Shown: positions 10,242 through 19,758, counted from the stretch's first letter. The stretch is 64,000 nucleotides of DNA from Cyclobacteriaceae bacterium (GCA_016787665.1 JAEUUC010000006.1:186001-250000), one strand, 5' to 3'. Translations and numbers: made by a program. The notes: generated from the letters alone by a model not told the origin.

Positions 10242-10272
10242 TTTGCTCAGGCGGGGTGGTTTTCTATCTTTG
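10242..10272 (+). promoter_or_regulatory. Promoter of rplS
   Basis: TTTG at 10242-10245, a 19-bp spacer and TATCTTTG at 10265-10272. The downstream bases CAGTCCTTTTTTA are identical to those after the rpsP -7 box. rplS can therefore be transcribed separately from trmD. Confidence 0.85.
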
Positions 10273-10297
10273 CAGTCCTTTTTTAACGGATACGAGT

Positions 10298-10699
10298 ATG
10301 GCGGAAGCAAAAAAGAAGGTTGACCTCATGAAGGTAGCCGAGCAGGAGTTGAATGCCAAGCGGCCCTCCCTGCCCAATTTCAAGCCCGGTGATACAGTGA
10401 ATGTTCACGTGAAAATCAGCGAAGGAAACAAGGAGCGTATCCAGCAGTTTCAAGGCGTGGTGCTTTACCGCAGAGGTAAAGGCACGAACGGGGAGTCATT
10501 CTCGGTACGCAAAGTCTCCAACGGCATTGGCGTGGAGCGTATTTTCCCGTTCCTCTCCCCCAGCATCGATAAGATTGAACTAATTAAGGCCGGCAAGGTG
10601 CGCAGGGCCAAGTTGTATTATATGAAGGGCCGTCAGGGTAAGTCGGCACGCATAAAAGAAAAGTTAAGCGGGCAGGTAGCCGAAGTGGCCGCCAACTGA
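10298..10699 (+). CDS. rplS: 50S ribosomal protein L19
   Basis: L19 sits at the subunit interface of the large subunit. The start at ATG 10298 ([18 protein letters not shown]) is set by the promoter at 10265-10272, which lies inside the longer frame opening at 10256. Conserved stretches are [22 protein letters not shown] and GVERIFP; the length is 133 residues. It is followed closely by a strong hairpin terminator. Confidence 0.97.
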   Translation: MAEAKKKVDLMKVAEQELNAKRPSLPNFKPGDTVNVHVKISEGNKERIQQFQGVVLYRRGKGTNGESFSVRKVSNGIGVERIFPFLSPSIDKIELIKAGKVRRAKLYYMKGRQGKSARIKEKLSGQVAEVAAN

Positions 10700-10717
10700 T
10701 TTACCCCGCCAGAGAAG

Positions 10718-10746
10718 AAGCCCGCTGCCCTGCAGCGGGCTTTTTT
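10718..10746 (+). terminator. Rho-independent terminator after rplS
   Basis: A perfect 11-bp stem (10718-10728 with 10732-10742), a three-base loop and six T residues. Confidence 0.92.
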
Positions 10747-10781
10747 GTTTGCAACCGTTTGATTAACAGTGATTTGAGCTC

Positions 10782-10813
10782 TTTGGAAGACCGCCCTCCG
10801 GCAGCTATATTTG
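10782..10813 (+). promoter_or_regulatory. Promoter of fbaB-accD
   Basis: TTTG at 10782-10785, a 20-bp spacer and TATATTTG at 10806-10813, about 21 bp before the fbaB ATG. Confidence 0.75.
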
Positions 10814-10834
10814 TTTCCCTTTTTAAATCAAAAC

Positions 10835-11908
10835 ATGGCAAAGCAATCCCTCTCCGACCTGCTCGGCAAAGACGCAGATCAACTCCTCCAGCACACCTGC
10901 AAAACCATTTCAAAAGATCAACTTCATCTGCCAGGGCCGCAGTTTGTCGATCACGTTTTCGGACCTTCTAACCGTACGCCCCAGGTGTTGCGCAGCTTGC
11001 AGTGGCTATTTGATACCGGTCGCCTGGGCGGCACCGGATATTTGTCCATTCTCCCGATTGACCAAGGCATTGAACATAGCGCAGGGGCTTCTTTCGCCAA
11101 GAACCCAATCTACTTCGATCCGGAAAACATCGTAAAACTGGCTATCGAAGGTGGATGTAACGGAGTGGCCACCACGTTTGGTGCGCTGGCCATGACCTCG
11201 CGGAAGTACGCGCATCGAATTCCGTTCATTGTCAAGATTAACCACAATGAACTCCTCACCTACCCCAACAAGGCAGACCAGATCATGTTTGGCTCGGTGC
11301 GCGATGCGTGGAACCTGGGCGCAGTAGCTGTGGGGGCCACCATCTATTTTGGTTCAGACAACTCCACCCGGCAGATCATGGAAGTGGCCAAGGCTTTTGA
11401 AGAAGCGCACAACCTGGGCATGGGCACCATTCTCTGGTGCTATACCCGCAACAGCGCCTTCAAGAAAGACGGCAAAGATTATCACGTGTCGGCCGACCTG
11501 ACCGGGCAAGCCAACCACCTGGGTGTTACCATTCAGGCCGACATCATCAAGCAGAAACTGGCTGAAAACAACGGTGGCTACAAGGCTCTGAATACCGGTG
11601 GCAGCAGCTACGGTAAACTGGATGAGCGAATTTATACCGAACTAACCTCCGACCATCCCATCGACTTGTGCCGCTACCAGGTGATCAACTGCTATAACGG
11701 TCGGGCGGGTTTGATTAACTCCGGTGGTGACTCCAAGGGCGCCAGTGACATGGCCGATGCTGTACGCACAGCTGTGATTAACAAACGGGCCGGTGGTATG
11801 GGGCTCATTTCGGGTCGCAAGGCATTTCAGCGTCCATTGAAAGATGGCGTAGAAATTCTGAATGCGATCCAGGACGTGTACCTGGATAAGTCTGTTACCA
11901 TCGCCTGA
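10835..11908 (+). CDS. fbaB: Class I fructose-bisphosphate aldolase
   Basis: It interconverts fructose-1,6-bisphosphate with DHAP and glyceraldehyde-3-phosphate through a Schiff-base lysine. The sequence closely follows E. coli FbaB (DhnA-type) along its whole length: [71 protein letters not shown] and [14 protein letters not shown]. The start at ATG 10835 ([10 protein letters not shown]) gives 357 residues; the upstream ATG at 10811 lies in the -7 box. It is 14 bp before accD, so the two are probably cotranscribed. Confidence 0.95.
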   Translation: MAKQSLSDLLGKDADQLLQHTCKTISKDQLHLPGPQFVDHVFGPSNRTPQVLRSLQWLFDTGRLGGTGYLSILPIDQGIEHSAGASFAKNPIYFDPENIVKLAIEGGCNGVATTFGALAMTSRKYAHRIPFIVKINHNELLTYPNKADQIMFGSVRDAWNLGAVAVGATIYFGSDNSTRQIMEVAKAFEEAHNLGMGTILWCYTRNSAFKKDGKDYHVSADLTGQANHLGVTIQADIIKQKLAENNGGYKALNTGGSSYGKLDERIYTELTSDHPIDLCRYQVINCYNGRAGLINSGGDSKGASDMADAVRTAVINKRAGGMGLISGRKAFQRPLKDGVEILNAIQDVYLDKSVTIA

Positions 11909-11922
11909 TTAAACGAACGAGC

Positions 11923-12765
11923 ATGCCTTGGTTTAAACGAACCGATAAAGGAATTCTGACCCCCACTGAAGCCAAACGGGAAGTCCCGGATGGCTTGTGG
12001 TTTAAATCCCCGGGGGGGAAAATCGTACACACGCGCGAGTTAAAGAACAACGCCTACGTGGTACCCGAAGAGGATTACCACGTGAAAGTCGGATCCAAAG
12101 AATACTTCGAGATTCTTTTCGACAACAATGAGTTTACGGAGCTGGACGCCAACATGGAATCGGGTGACCCGCTCAAGTTTGTTGATACGAAGCCCTATCC
12201 GAAAAGAATTAAGGAGTCGCAGGCGAAGACACAACTGAAAGATGCGGTGCGCACCGCCTATGGCAAGATGAACGGGCACGAGATTGTCGTGGCCTGTATG
12301 GATTTCAGTTTCATTGGTGGCTCGATGGGTAGTGTGGTGGGCGAAAAAATAGCCCGTGCGGCTGACCACGCGCTGAAAACTAAGACTCCCTTGCTGATTG
12401 TTTCCCGCTCGGGTGGCGCGCGCATGATGGAGGCCGGGCTATCGTTAATGCAATTGGCTAAAGTATCCGCCAAACTGGCCTTGCTGGACGAAGCGAAGAT
12501 ACCGTACTTCTCCCTGCTCACGGACCCCACGACCGGAGGTGTTACGGCTTCGTATGCGATGTTGGGCGATTTCAACATTGCCGAACCCGGCTCCCTGATT
12601 GGATTTGCCGGCCCGCGCGTAATTCGCGAAACCATTGGAAAAGATTTACCCAAAGGATTTCAGAGTGCCGAGTTTGTACTCGACCATGGTTTTCTTGACT
12701 TTATTGTTGATCGAAGAAACCTGAAGGCGCGGCTGACTACGTTGTTGCAACTTTTGGCCCATTAA
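11923..12765 (+). CDS. accD: Acetyl-CoA carboxylase carboxyltransferase subunit beta, zinc-ribbon cysteines absent
   Basis: AccD forms with AccA the carboxyltransferase that makes malonyl-CoA, the first step of fatty acid synthesis. The crotonase-like core is intact: [52 protein letters not shown] and [14 protein letters not shown]. The N-terminal zinc ribbon of E. coli AccD has four Cys in two CxxC pairs. Here the aligned positions read [10 protein letters not shown] and YVVPEEDYH, with no Cys at all. I recall the same loss in other Bacteroidota AccD proteins, so it is probably a lineage trait. Length is 280 residues. Confidence 0.95.
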   Translation: MPWFKRTDKGILTPTEAKREVPDGLWFKSPGGKIVHTRELKNNAYVVPEEDYHVKVGSKEYFEILFDNNEFTELDANMESGDPLKFVDTKPYPKRIKESQAKTQLKDAVRTAYGKMNGHEIVVACMDFSFIGGSMGSVVGEKIARAADHALKTKTPLLIVSRSGGARMMEAGLSLMQLAKVSAKLALLDEAKIPYFSLLTDPTTGGVTASYAMLGDFNIAEPGSLIGFAGPRVIRETIGKDLPKGFQSAEFVLDHGFLDFIVDRRNLKARLTTLLQLLAH

Positions 12766-12818
12766 GCCCAACCCCTGGGTTACCGTCCGCTACGCTGATC
12801 GCTCCACAACTGAGCAAT

Positions 12819-12849
12819 AAAAAAGGCTGCCCGATGGGCAGCCTTTTTT
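12819..12849. terminator. Bidirectional terminator between accD and susD
   Basis: A GGCTGCCC/GGGCAGCC stem with a GAT loop, flanked by six A on the left and six T on the right. It can end transcription from both convergent units. Confidence 0.92.
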
Positions 12850-12870
12850 ATGGATCGAAAAATCAGCTAA

Positions 12871-14349
12871 TCAATAGCCGGCATTTTGCACAAGGTTCTT
12901 ATTGACATCCGTCTCGCGCTGAGGGATCGGGAATATCAACTTGAAGTCGTTGAACGGAACCGAAGTAGTGCCACCAACACCACCGGGGGCCGCCTTGCCG
13001 TTTCGCTTGTTGTCATGCATGAAATGACCCTCAAATGCTAATTCAAGGTCACGCTCCAACAAGATCTCATCAACCGATGCAATGCTTGCCTTGTTAGCCA
13101 GCCCTGCACGGTTGCGAATCCGGTTAACATCGTTCAACGGGGTGTCACCTACTGAGGTGCCTAACCGGAAGTTGGCTTCCGCGCGTGTCAGGTAGGCTTC
13201 GGCCAGGCGCATAACCGGCACGTGACCAAAACGATCGAGATGCTTTCGGGTAAGGCGTCTTCCTGAGGCTGAGATGAAGTACGCACGCCTTACGTCACTG
13301 GCTTCGTGGCGATTCAACCATGCCGTTTGCACATCCATATCCAAGCGACCAGCGGTTCCCGGGATGGATCCTATCGTTCCACCATAATAGGTGTTAAGGC
13401 CGTTAGTACCATCCTGCGTAGTAACTTGCATATAGAAGATGTACTCGCGCGGAGCAACGCCACCAAAGTTGATGTAGTTAAACCACAGATTATCAAATGT
13501 CGTTGCCAACTGGTAACTATTTGACTGGATTACGTCATTGGCCTTGTTGCGCGCAGTTGCAAAATCTTGCTGCATCAATGCAATTCGGGAACGCTGCATT
13601 TTGGCTGCCCATACGGTGGCGTAGCCGCCCGCATTGGTAGTCGGCAAAAACAACTCCGCAGAATCGATGTCAATGATCGCCCGGTTATAAATGGCCGCCA
13701 CAGACGCACGTGCCGGATAGTTGGCGGCCGTCAGTTCGCTCTCATTATACGGTGTGGCTTTTAGGATGAGCGGTACAGCCGGATTGGTGTTGTTATCACC
13801 ATCACCCCAGGTTCTACCGTAAAGCCTTGCCAACTCAAAATAAAGTGAACCACGAATGAACCTTGCCTGGGCTTCAATTGAAGCCTTCTTAGCCGGATCG
13901 CTAACGATCAAATCCAGGTTTCTCTTCTGCAGAATAATATTGCACATGTTAATTGTGCGATACGCATTCGCCCAGATGCCGGTGGCCCATCCGTTATCCA
14001 ACAAAATGGGATTGGAGCCGCTGTTAATACCGGCAATTTGCTGAAGCCCCTGAAACGTTCCGCGGAAGCGGATGTAAAGGCGATTCGCCCAAAGATCGGC
14101 CATCAACTGGATATCCCCGCCATAGGCATCGGTATCCTGAAGACCATCATAGGCCCCAACCAGCAAACCTTCCACATCACCCTCCGTAGCCAAAGCCTGC
14201 TCAGGCGGCAAACTCTGGAAGGGTGCAATGTCGAGTCGATCGGCACACGAGGTGGGGGCCAATAGTGCCACAACAGCGATTGCAAGCCCACCTGCTATTT
14301 TAAGTATTGAGTTATTCTTCTTCATAAGACTTTTCAAATTTTGATTCAT
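12871..14349 (-). CDS. SusD/RagB-family outer-membrane nutrient-binding lipoprotein
   Basis: SusD proteins are surface lipoproteins that form the lid of a SusC transporter and bind the substrate. The N-terminus has a signal peptide and lipobox (VALLAPTSC, then ADRLDIAP). The body shows SusD landmarks such as AQARFIRGSLYFELARLYG, RLAEAYLTRAEANFRLG, INDVNRIRNRAGL-like LNDVNRIRNRAG and LLERDLELAFEGHFMHDNKR. Length is 492 residues, within the family range. Its ATG overlaps the susC stop by one base; an internal ATG at 14325 (MKKNNSILK) would give a shorter, equally good signal peptide. No glycosidase or peptidase lies next to it, so the substrate cannot be guessed. Confidence 0.93.
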   Translation of the reverse strand: MNQNLKSLMKKNNSILKIAGGLAIAVVALLAPTSCADRLDIAPFQSLPPEQALATEGDVEGLLVGAYDGLQDTDAYGGDIQLMADLWANRLYIRFRGTFQGLQQIAGINSGSNPILLDNGWATGIWANAYRTINMCNIILQKRNLDLIVSDPAKKASIEAQARFIRGSLYFELARLYGRTWGDGDNNTNPAVPLILKATPYNESELTAANYPARASVAAIYNRAIIDIDSAELFLPTTNAGGYATVWAAKMQRSRIALMQQDFATARNKANDVIQSNSYQLATTFDNLWFNYINFGGVAPREYIFYMQVTTQDGTNGLNTYYGGTIGSIPGTAGRLDMDVQTAWLNRHEASDVRRAYFISASGRRLTRKHLDRFGHVPVMRLAEAYLTRAEANFRLGTSVGDTPLNDVNRIRNRAGLANKASIASVDEILLERDLELAFEGHFMHDNKRNGKAAPGGVGGTTSVPFNDFKLIFPIPQRETDVNKNLVQNAGY

Positions 14350-17300
14350 CAGAACCCAATGTTTACACCTACCAAAATCGTCCTCGGTTGCGGAGGCGTA
14401 TAGAAGTCGTTACCCTTCGAAATATTGGAATCGAACGAGTCGGCATTCACTTCCGGATCCCATAGCGGGTAGTCCGTAAACGTCAGCAGGTTTTGACCGG
14501 ATACATACACGCGTGCACTGGTTAACTTGATCGGGGCCAGCCACTTCTTCGGAAGCGTGTAGCCGAGGTTGACCGTACGCAAACGAATAAACGAACCGTC
14601 TACAATGTAGCGGCTGCTGCGCTGCCACCCGTTACCAAAATAGTAACGTACCTGAGGCACATCGGTTACATCGCCCGGCTGACGCCAACGATTCATCTGA
14701 TCGGATGTCTGGTTATCCTCGAATCGCATGTTGGCAATGGAGTACTGCCCCATACCGTGGATGTTGATATCGTTACCAAACACTCCGTTAAAGAAGATCG
14801 AGAGGTCGAATCCCTTGTAGGAGAAGTTGTTGGTAAATCCACCAATGAATTCCGGGTTAGGGTCGCCTACCACCACGCGCTGCGCAGCGTTGTATTGCGA
14901 ATTGGGTACTGTGCTCCGATCAATGGTTCCATCGGGATTTGTCGTGTTCCTCACAAACAAGGCATCTCCGTTGGCCGGATCTACGCCCGCATATTCCACC
15001 GAGAAAAACACACCCACGTTCTGGCCCTCCATCACGCGGTTCATATTGCTTACACCGCCTTCAATTACCTGGCCATTGATGTCAGTAACCTTACCGCGGT
15101 TGCGGGCGATATTAAACGAGGCGTTCCACTTGAATTCACCCACTAAAATCTGACCGTTTAAAACCAATTCAACGCCCTTGTTTTCCAGCGATCCGATGTT
15201 TTTCACCACGGAATTAAAACCTGTCGAAGACGGAATATTCACGTTCAGCAAAAGATCTTCAGAAAGGCGGTTGTAGTAGTCCAATTCACCGGTCAACCGG
15301 TTGTTGAAAAATCCGAAGTCCACACCCACATCCAACTGTTTGCTGGTCTCCCACTGCAGATTGGGGTTACCAATTTGGGTCGGTGCCTGACCGCCAGCAC
15401 CGCCATAAGGCGCTGCCCCAAAAAGAGCTAGTTGCGGGAAGTTTCCGATCTCGGAATTACCTACCAAACCATAGCTGGCGCGCAACTTCAGGAAGCTTAC
15501 GTAGCGAGAATCACTCAAGAAACTTTCCTCCGTCATCACCCAACCTCCTGATACGGCAGGGAAGAAACCATACCGGTTGTTCTCACCAAAACGGCTTGAT
15601 CCATCACTGCGCGCACTAACCGAGAAGAGATATTTGTTGGCAAACTTGTAGTTGGCACGGGCAAAGTACGACAAGAATCTAAATTGAGTCTGTGAGGACG
15701 AACCGCCCGAAATAACCGCAGCACTGGCAATTTTCTGGTAGGAATCAGACGGGAACTGAAGACCTTCCACGAAGTTACCCCGGTTGTCCGATTGCTGGTA
15801 TTCCATACCCACGGTGGCGTTGATGTCGTGCTTGCCGCCTATGTTTTTGACGTAGTTAAAATAATTGTTCGTATTCCAGTTCACGACCGTCTGCGTGCGG
15901 TTGCTTCCCAAACCTTTTGAAGCACGTGTCTGGTTACGCACGGTTTGTGTCTGAAAGTAACCTTCTTCCACCTGGTTCAACACGTCCAAACCAAACATCG
16001 ACTGGAAGGTAAGTCCAGGGGCCAGTTTGATGGTAGCATAACCATTACTGAAATTACGGAACGATTCTGCCGTATACTTCGCGTAATCTACTGTGATTTG
16101 CGGATTGTAGTAGAGCGGAATGTTTGGATCACCGGGAGGTGTACCAGCCGGCAGACCCGCACCGGGCTCACCTGCAGGAATTATGTTCGGTGTCATCGGC
16201 ATCAACGCCACGCTTTGCAACGGGTTTGAAAAGGCGTTGTCATCGGGCAAACGTCTGTTGTACGTCCGCGCGAAATTCATATTCAACCCGAGGCTCAACC
16301 ACTCGGAAGCTTTGTGATCTAAATTCAAACGGGCGGTGATACGTTCGATGTCGTTACCAATAATGATACCCTCTTGCTTCAGGTATTGTCCCGAGACGTA
16401 AAACTTCGTGCTCTCATTACCTCCATTCATTTGAATATCGGCCTGCTGTAATGCACCTTTCTGAAAGACCACATCTTGCCACTCGTAGGTGTTATTTGGG
16501 TTGGTTTCCCACTGATTGTAGCTGTAGTAATTCATCAAATCTTTTGCAAACTGGGTATCGCTAAACGGATCATTGGTCGGTACGCCAAAGGCATTATCGG
16601 TATAAGCCGCCCCTTCCAGCAATAACTCCGCATATTGCTGGGAGTTAAGGAAATCCACCCGCTTGGTAGACTCAGAAAAACCAGTTTGATAGTTAAAATT
16701 GATCGTGGTCTTTCCAGCCTTACCCTTTTTCGTGGTGATCAACACCACACCATTTGAGGCTCGTGCTCCATAAATCGCACCCGCTGAAGCATCTTTTAAC
16801 ACTTCAATCGATTCGATATCATTTGGGTTCAGATCAATCAGGGAATTGGTGGCTCCGCCATAACCGCTCAGGTTGGTGGCTGTAATCGGAATTCCGTCCA
16901 CCACATACAGCGGTTGGTTACCGGCACTAATGGATGAGTTACCACGAACGCGAACGCTCACGGCCTGGCCAAGTTTACCCGACTGGCTGTTCACATAGAC
17001 ACCCGCAGCTTTGCCCTGTAACGCGGCATCTACCGTGGGCACCGGCATGAACTCAATGTCCTTTGCCTTTACCTGGGCGATGTTACCCGTTAAATCCTGC
17101 TTTAACTGGCTGCCATATCCCGTGACGACAACTTCAGAAAGTTGCTTCACATCGGCCTGGAGCACTACGTCAACGGTATTTCGTGCCCCTACCTCCACTT
17201 CCTGGGAGATGTAACCAATGAACGAAAATACCAAAGTGGTACCCTCGGCTAAGTTCACGGAATAACTTCCGTTGGCATCTGTTACCGTACCCGTGGTCGT

Positions 17301-17441
17301 TCCTTTGACCAACACATTCACACCCGGCAGCGGTGATCCATCTTCTGATGCTGTCACCTTGCCGGTAATTGTTCTGCCTTGCGCCCACACGAGGGAGGAC
17401 ACCAAAACAAAACCACTTACGAGCAGTAAAAATTTCCTCAT
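14349..17441 (-). CDS. SusC/RagA-family TonB-linked outer-membrane transporter
   Basis: This is a 1030-residue TonB-dependent beta-barrel. In order: a signal peptide (MRKFLLLVSGFVLVSSL, cut after VWAQ); a carboxypeptidase-regulatory-like domain at about 23-100 (GKVTASEDGSPLPGVNVLVKG); the SusC-type TonB-box region VVVTGYGSQ; the plug (LQGKAAGVYV, RVRGNSSI, PLYVVDGIPI, IESIEVLKDASAGAIYGARA); and a large barrel ending in an aromatic-rich C-terminus, ILVGVNIGF. It is translationally coupled to susD. The pair is not accompanied by an ECF sigma/anti-sigma pair, hybrid two-component system or degradative enzymes. Confidence 0.95.
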   Translation of the reverse strand: MRKFLLLVSGFVLVSSLVWAQGRTITGKVTASEDGSPLPGVNVLVKGTTTGTVTDANGSYSVNLAEGTTLVFSFIGYISQEVEVGARNTVDVVLQADVKQLSEVVVTGYGSQLKQDLTGNIAQVKAKDIEFMPVPTVDAALQGKAAGVYVNSQSGKLGQAVSVRVRGNSSISAGNQPLYVVDGIPITATNLSGYGGATNSLIDLNPNDIESIEVLKDASAGAIYGARASNGVVLITTKKGKAGKTTINFNYQTGFSESTKRVDFLNSQQYAELLLEGAAYTDNAFGVPTNDPFSDTQFAKDLMNYYSYNQWETNPNNTYEWQDVVFQKGALQQADIQMNGGNESTKFYVSGQYLKQEGIIIGNDIERITARLNLDHKASEWLSLGLNMNFARTYNRRLPDDNAFSNPLQSVALMPMTPNIIPAGEPGAGLPAGTPPGDPNIPLYYNPQITVDYAKYTAESFRNFSNGYATIKLAPGLTFQSMFGLDVLNQVEEGYFQTQTVRNQTRASKGLGSNRTQTVVNWNTNNYFNYVKNIGGKHDINATVGMEYQQSDNRGNFVEGLQFPSDSYQKIASAAVISGGSSSQTQFRFLSYFARANYKFANKYLFSVSARSDGSSRFGENNRYGFFPAVSGGWVMTEESFLSDSRYVSFLKLRASYGLVGNSEIGNFPQLALFGAAPYGGAGGQAPTQIGNPNLQWETSKQLDVGVDFGFFNNRLTGELDYYNRLSEDLLLNVNIPSSTGFNSVVKNIGSLENKGVELVLNGQILVGEFKWNASFNIARNRGKVTDINGQVIEGGVSNMNRVMEGQNVGVFFSVEYAGVDPANGDALFVRNTTNPDGTIDRSTVPNSQYNAAQRVVVGDPNPEFIGGFTNNFSYKGFDLSIFFNGVFGNDINIHGMGQYSIANMRFEDNQTSDQMNRWRQPGDVTDVPQVRYYFGNGWQRSSRYIVDGSFIRLRTVNLGYTLPKKWLAPIKLTSARVYVSGQNLLTFTDYPLWDPEVNADSFDSNISKGNDFYTPPQPRTILVGVNIGF

Positions 17442-17532
17442 AGATTAAGGTTTAGGTTCAAAATGAGGCACTAATTTAATTGAATTTTGATGGAAGAATA
17501 ACCTATGCCTCAAAAACGCTGAAAAACATATC

Positions 17533-17566
17533 AAAAAACAAAAAAACCCACCGAAATTCGGTGGGT
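17533..17566 (-). terminator. Rho-independent terminator after rpmA
   Basis: ACCCACCGA pairs with TCGGTGGGT around an AAT loop (17546-17566). On the minus strand it is followed by a T-rich run, so it ends the rplU-rpmA transcript. Confidence 0.88.
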
Positions 17567-17594
17567 CTCCAAATAAAATTCTGTTTTTGGCTCT

Positions 17595-17852
17595 CTACGC
17601 CTCGGCAACTACCGAAACGAACGACTTGTTCTCGCGACCTTTCTTAAAGGTAACTACGCCATTCGTTAACGCGAACAGGGTATGATCCTTGCCCATGCCC
17701 ACGCCCTTGCCGGGGTGATGCTTCGTGCCACGCTGCCGAACAATGATGTTGCCGGCAATCACCTTCTGACCACCATATACTTTAATGCCCAGTCGCTTGC
17801 TTTCCGATTCGCGGCCGTTCTTTACTTTACCTTCACCTTTCTTATGTGCCAT
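17595..17852 (-). CDS. rpmA: 50S ribosomal protein L27
   Basis: L27 reaches toward the peptidyl-transferase centre with its N-terminus. The 85-residue protein starts [20 protein letters not shown] and has the typical [22 protein letters not shown] core. There is no Firmicutes-type N-terminal presequence. It follows rplU by 46 bp, the usual rplU-rpmA order. Confidence 0.98.
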   Translation of the reverse strand: MAHKKGEGKVKNGRESESKRLGIKVYGGQKVIAGNIIVRQRGTKHHPGKGVGMGKDHTLFALTNGVVTFKKGRENKSFVSVVAEA

Positions 17853-17898
17853 ACCTTAACTTCACTTTTGAGATTTTGCGATTTATGATTTTAAAATA

Positions 17899-18207
17899 TC
17901 AACCGATGCTTTCGATCTGCACCTTGGTGAATTGCTGACGGTGACCGTTCTTCACCGCATAGCCTTTTCTGCGCTTCTTTTTGAAAACAATAACCTTGTT
18001 TCCTTTTACGTGCTCCAGGATCTTACCTGTTACTTTCAAACCTTTCACAGTAGGGGCGCCCACATCTACCTTGCCACCGTTATCAACCAGAAGGACTTTA
18101 TCGAAGCTCACGGCTGAGCCCGCTTCACCTTCCATTTTGGGTGCGTAGATGTACTGGTCTTTAGCCACCTTAAACTGCTTTCCGGCAATGTCTACAATTG
18201 CGTACAT
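17899..18207 (-). CDS. rplU: 50S ribosomal protein L21
   Basis: L21 binds 23S rRNA. MYAIVDIAGKQFKV at the start and KKRRKGYAVKNGHRQQF near the end are L21 signatures. The 102-residue length is normal. It is the first gene of rplU-rpmA and has a strong promoter. Confidence 0.98.
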   Translation of the reverse strand: MYAIVDIAGKQFKVAKDQYIYAPKMEGEAGSAVSFDKVLLVDNGGKVDVGAPTVKGLKVTGKILEHVKGNKVIVFKKKRRKGYAVKNGHRQQFTKVQIESIG

Positions 18208-18233
18208 GTTTAATGGTTTTTAAAAATGGACTG

Positions 18234-18263
18234 CAAAGATAACGGAAAGAGCCCGAAACGCAA
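18234..18263 (-). promoter_or_regulatory. Promoter of rplU-rpmA
   Basis: On the minus strand: TTG (18263-18261), a 19-bp spacer and TATCTTTG (18241-18234), followed by CAGTCC and a T run as in the rpsP and rplS promoters. Confidence 0.85.
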
Positions 18264-18565
18264 GGCATCACCCCTACTCTCGTCCAAATACCGTCTTTTT
18301 AGCCTAAAAACGCAGTTTACAACGATTTCCAGGACATCCCGATTGGTGGGGCGCGCGGCCCGTGTAGGCCAATCTCAGGTCAAACGCAAAACACGCAACC
18401 GCCAGCAACGATTTGTCCAAAAATTCAGGCGAAAAAAATTCAAAAAAATTATTCAGTTCACCTGCGACTTTGGCTGCGACAGCTAAGTGGATGAGAATGA
18501 ATTTACTCTGATCCTTTCACGCACAAAAAACCAAAATTTGTTGATCTGAGGTCCGCGGCCGAGCC

Positions 18566-18596
18566 TTTGAAGTTTATCATTCGTTTGAAATATTTG
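18566..18596 (+). promoter_or_regulatory. Candidate promoter of nrdB-nrdA
   Basis: TTTG at 18566-18569, a 19-bp spacer and AATATTTG at 18589-18596, one base from TAnnTTTG. It would give a 5' leader of over 110 bases. Confidence 0.4.
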
Positions 18597-18665
18597 TCTC
18601 CTTGCTTCAGACCTGAACGTGACAAATTCCCGCTCGTGTCTCCAGCTAGAAAAAAAATTAACAGC

Positions 18666-18684
18666 GTGCGGGCGCGAACCGCAC
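18666..18684 (+). promoter_or_regulatory. Hairpin in the presumed nrdB leader
   Basis: GTGCGG pairs perfectly with CCGCAC around a seven-base loop, 36 bp before the nrdB ATG. It has no T run and does not look like a terminator. A regulatory role is speculative. Confidence 0.35.
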
Positions 18685-18720
18685 CTGAGGTATAACCAAA
18701 CACCAAACGCTTTACTTCGT

Positions 18721-19707
18721 ATGAGTCAACCACTACCCGAACCGATCCTGCAGGAGAACAAGGATCGCTTCGTCCTTTTCCCCATTGCCCACCACGACAT
18801 CTGGAAATTCTATAAACAGGCTGAGGCCAGCTTCTGGACGGCCGAAGAAATCGATCTAAGCCACGATTTGCGGGATTGGGCCAACCTGAATGATGGGGAG
18901 CGCCATTTTATCACCCACGTGTTGGCCTTTTTTGCCGCCAGTGACGGCATTGTGAACGAAAACCTGGCCGAGCACTTTGTGGCCGAGGTTCAGTATACGG
19001 AAGCAAAGTTTTTTTACGGCTTCCAGATTGCCATCGAAAACATACACTCGGAAACCTACTCTTTATTAATAGACACCTACGTGAAAGATCCGGTCGAGAA
19101 GGATCGCCTTTTCCACGCCATTGAAACAATGGATTGTGTGAAGCGGAAAGCCGATTGGGCGTTGCGCTGGATTTCCCAGGGGAGTTTCCAGGAGCGTCTC
19201 ATCGCCTTCGCAGCCGTGGAGGGTATTTTCTTCTCCGGTTCGTTCTGTTCCATCTTTTGGTTGAAAAAACGCGGGCTCATGCCGGGCCTCAGCTTCTCGA
19301 ACGAATTGATTTCCAGGGACGAAGGGTTGCATTGCGATTTCGCCTGCCACCTGTACACCCAGCATGTGGCAAATAAGTTGCCCAAGGAGCGTGTCATTGA
19401 GATCATCAAAGATGCCGTGGAGATTGAAAAAGAGTTTGTGACGGATGCCTTGCCGGTAAACCTCATTGGCATGAACTCCGTGCAAATGTGCCAGTACATT
19501 GAGTATGTAGCCGACCGCCTGATCAACGAGCTTGTGGGCGAAAAGGTGTACGGTGCCACCAACCCGTTCGACTTCATGGACATGATCAGCCTGCGCGGAA
19601 AGACCAATTTCTTCGAAAAACGCGTGGCCGAATACCAGAAAGCCGGTGTGATGAAGAGCACGGAAAAAGAAAGTGCTCCGAAGTTTTCACTGAACGAGGA
19701 TTTTTAA
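18721..19707 (+). CDS. nrdB: Ribonucleoside-diphosphate reductase subunit beta (class Ia-type)
   Basis: NrdB holds the diferric-tyrosyl radical cofactor that starts dNTP synthesis. Aligning by eye with mouse and E. coli R2, the metal ligands are Asp75, Glu106, His109, Glu167, Glu201 and His204. The radical tyrosine is Tyr113 in [11 protein letters not shown]. The protein resembles eukaryotic R2 in these motifs ([27 protein letters not shown]). I start at ATG 18721 ([11 protein letters not shown]), giving 328 residues; the longer frame from 18619 adds an unconserved stretch that covers the leader hairpin. It is 51 bp before nrdA. Confidence 0.96.
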   Translation: MSQPLPEPILQENKDRFVLFPIAHHDIWKFYKQAEASFWTAEEIDLSHDLRDWANLNDGERHFITHVLAFFAASDGIVNENLAEHFVAEVQYTEAKFFYGFQIAIENIHSETYSLLIDTYVKDPVEKDRLFHAIETMDCVKRKADWALRWISQGSFQERLIAFAAVEGIFFSGSFCSIFWLKKRGLMPGLSFSNELISRDEGLHCDFACHLYTQHVANKLPKERVIEIIKDAVEIEKEFVTDALPVNLIGMNSVQMCQYIEYVADRLINELVGEKVYGATNPFDFMDMISLRGKTNFFEKRVAEYQKAGVMKSTEKESAPKFSLNEDF

Positions 19708-19758
19708 TACATTCGAAAACATTTTTTAAACTTTTTGTTTACCACAACCTGCTAACTC

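Larger units (their letters stand above)
18264..18720. other. Intergenic region upstream of nrdB without a supported gene
   Basis: About 450 bp separate the rplU promoter from nrdB. Short frames on both strands here look unconserved in composition and start poorly, so I call no gene. The region is AT-rich in its middle. It carries a candidate promoter (18566-18596) and one strong hairpin (18666-18684) in what would be a roughly 115-base nrdB leader. I searched by eye for an NrdR-box pair and did not see one. Confidence 0.55.

Noticed and set aside
18619..18720. N-terminal extension of nrdB from the ATG at 18619
   Set aside because: The added residues are not like any NrdB, and the stretch contains a stable hairpin in the presumed leader. 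ATG 18721 gives the normal N-terminus.
18264..18720. NrdR boxes or a known riboswitch upstream of nrdB
   Set aside because: No paired palindromes of the NrdR type and no conserved cobalamin or purine riboswitch core were recognised by eye.
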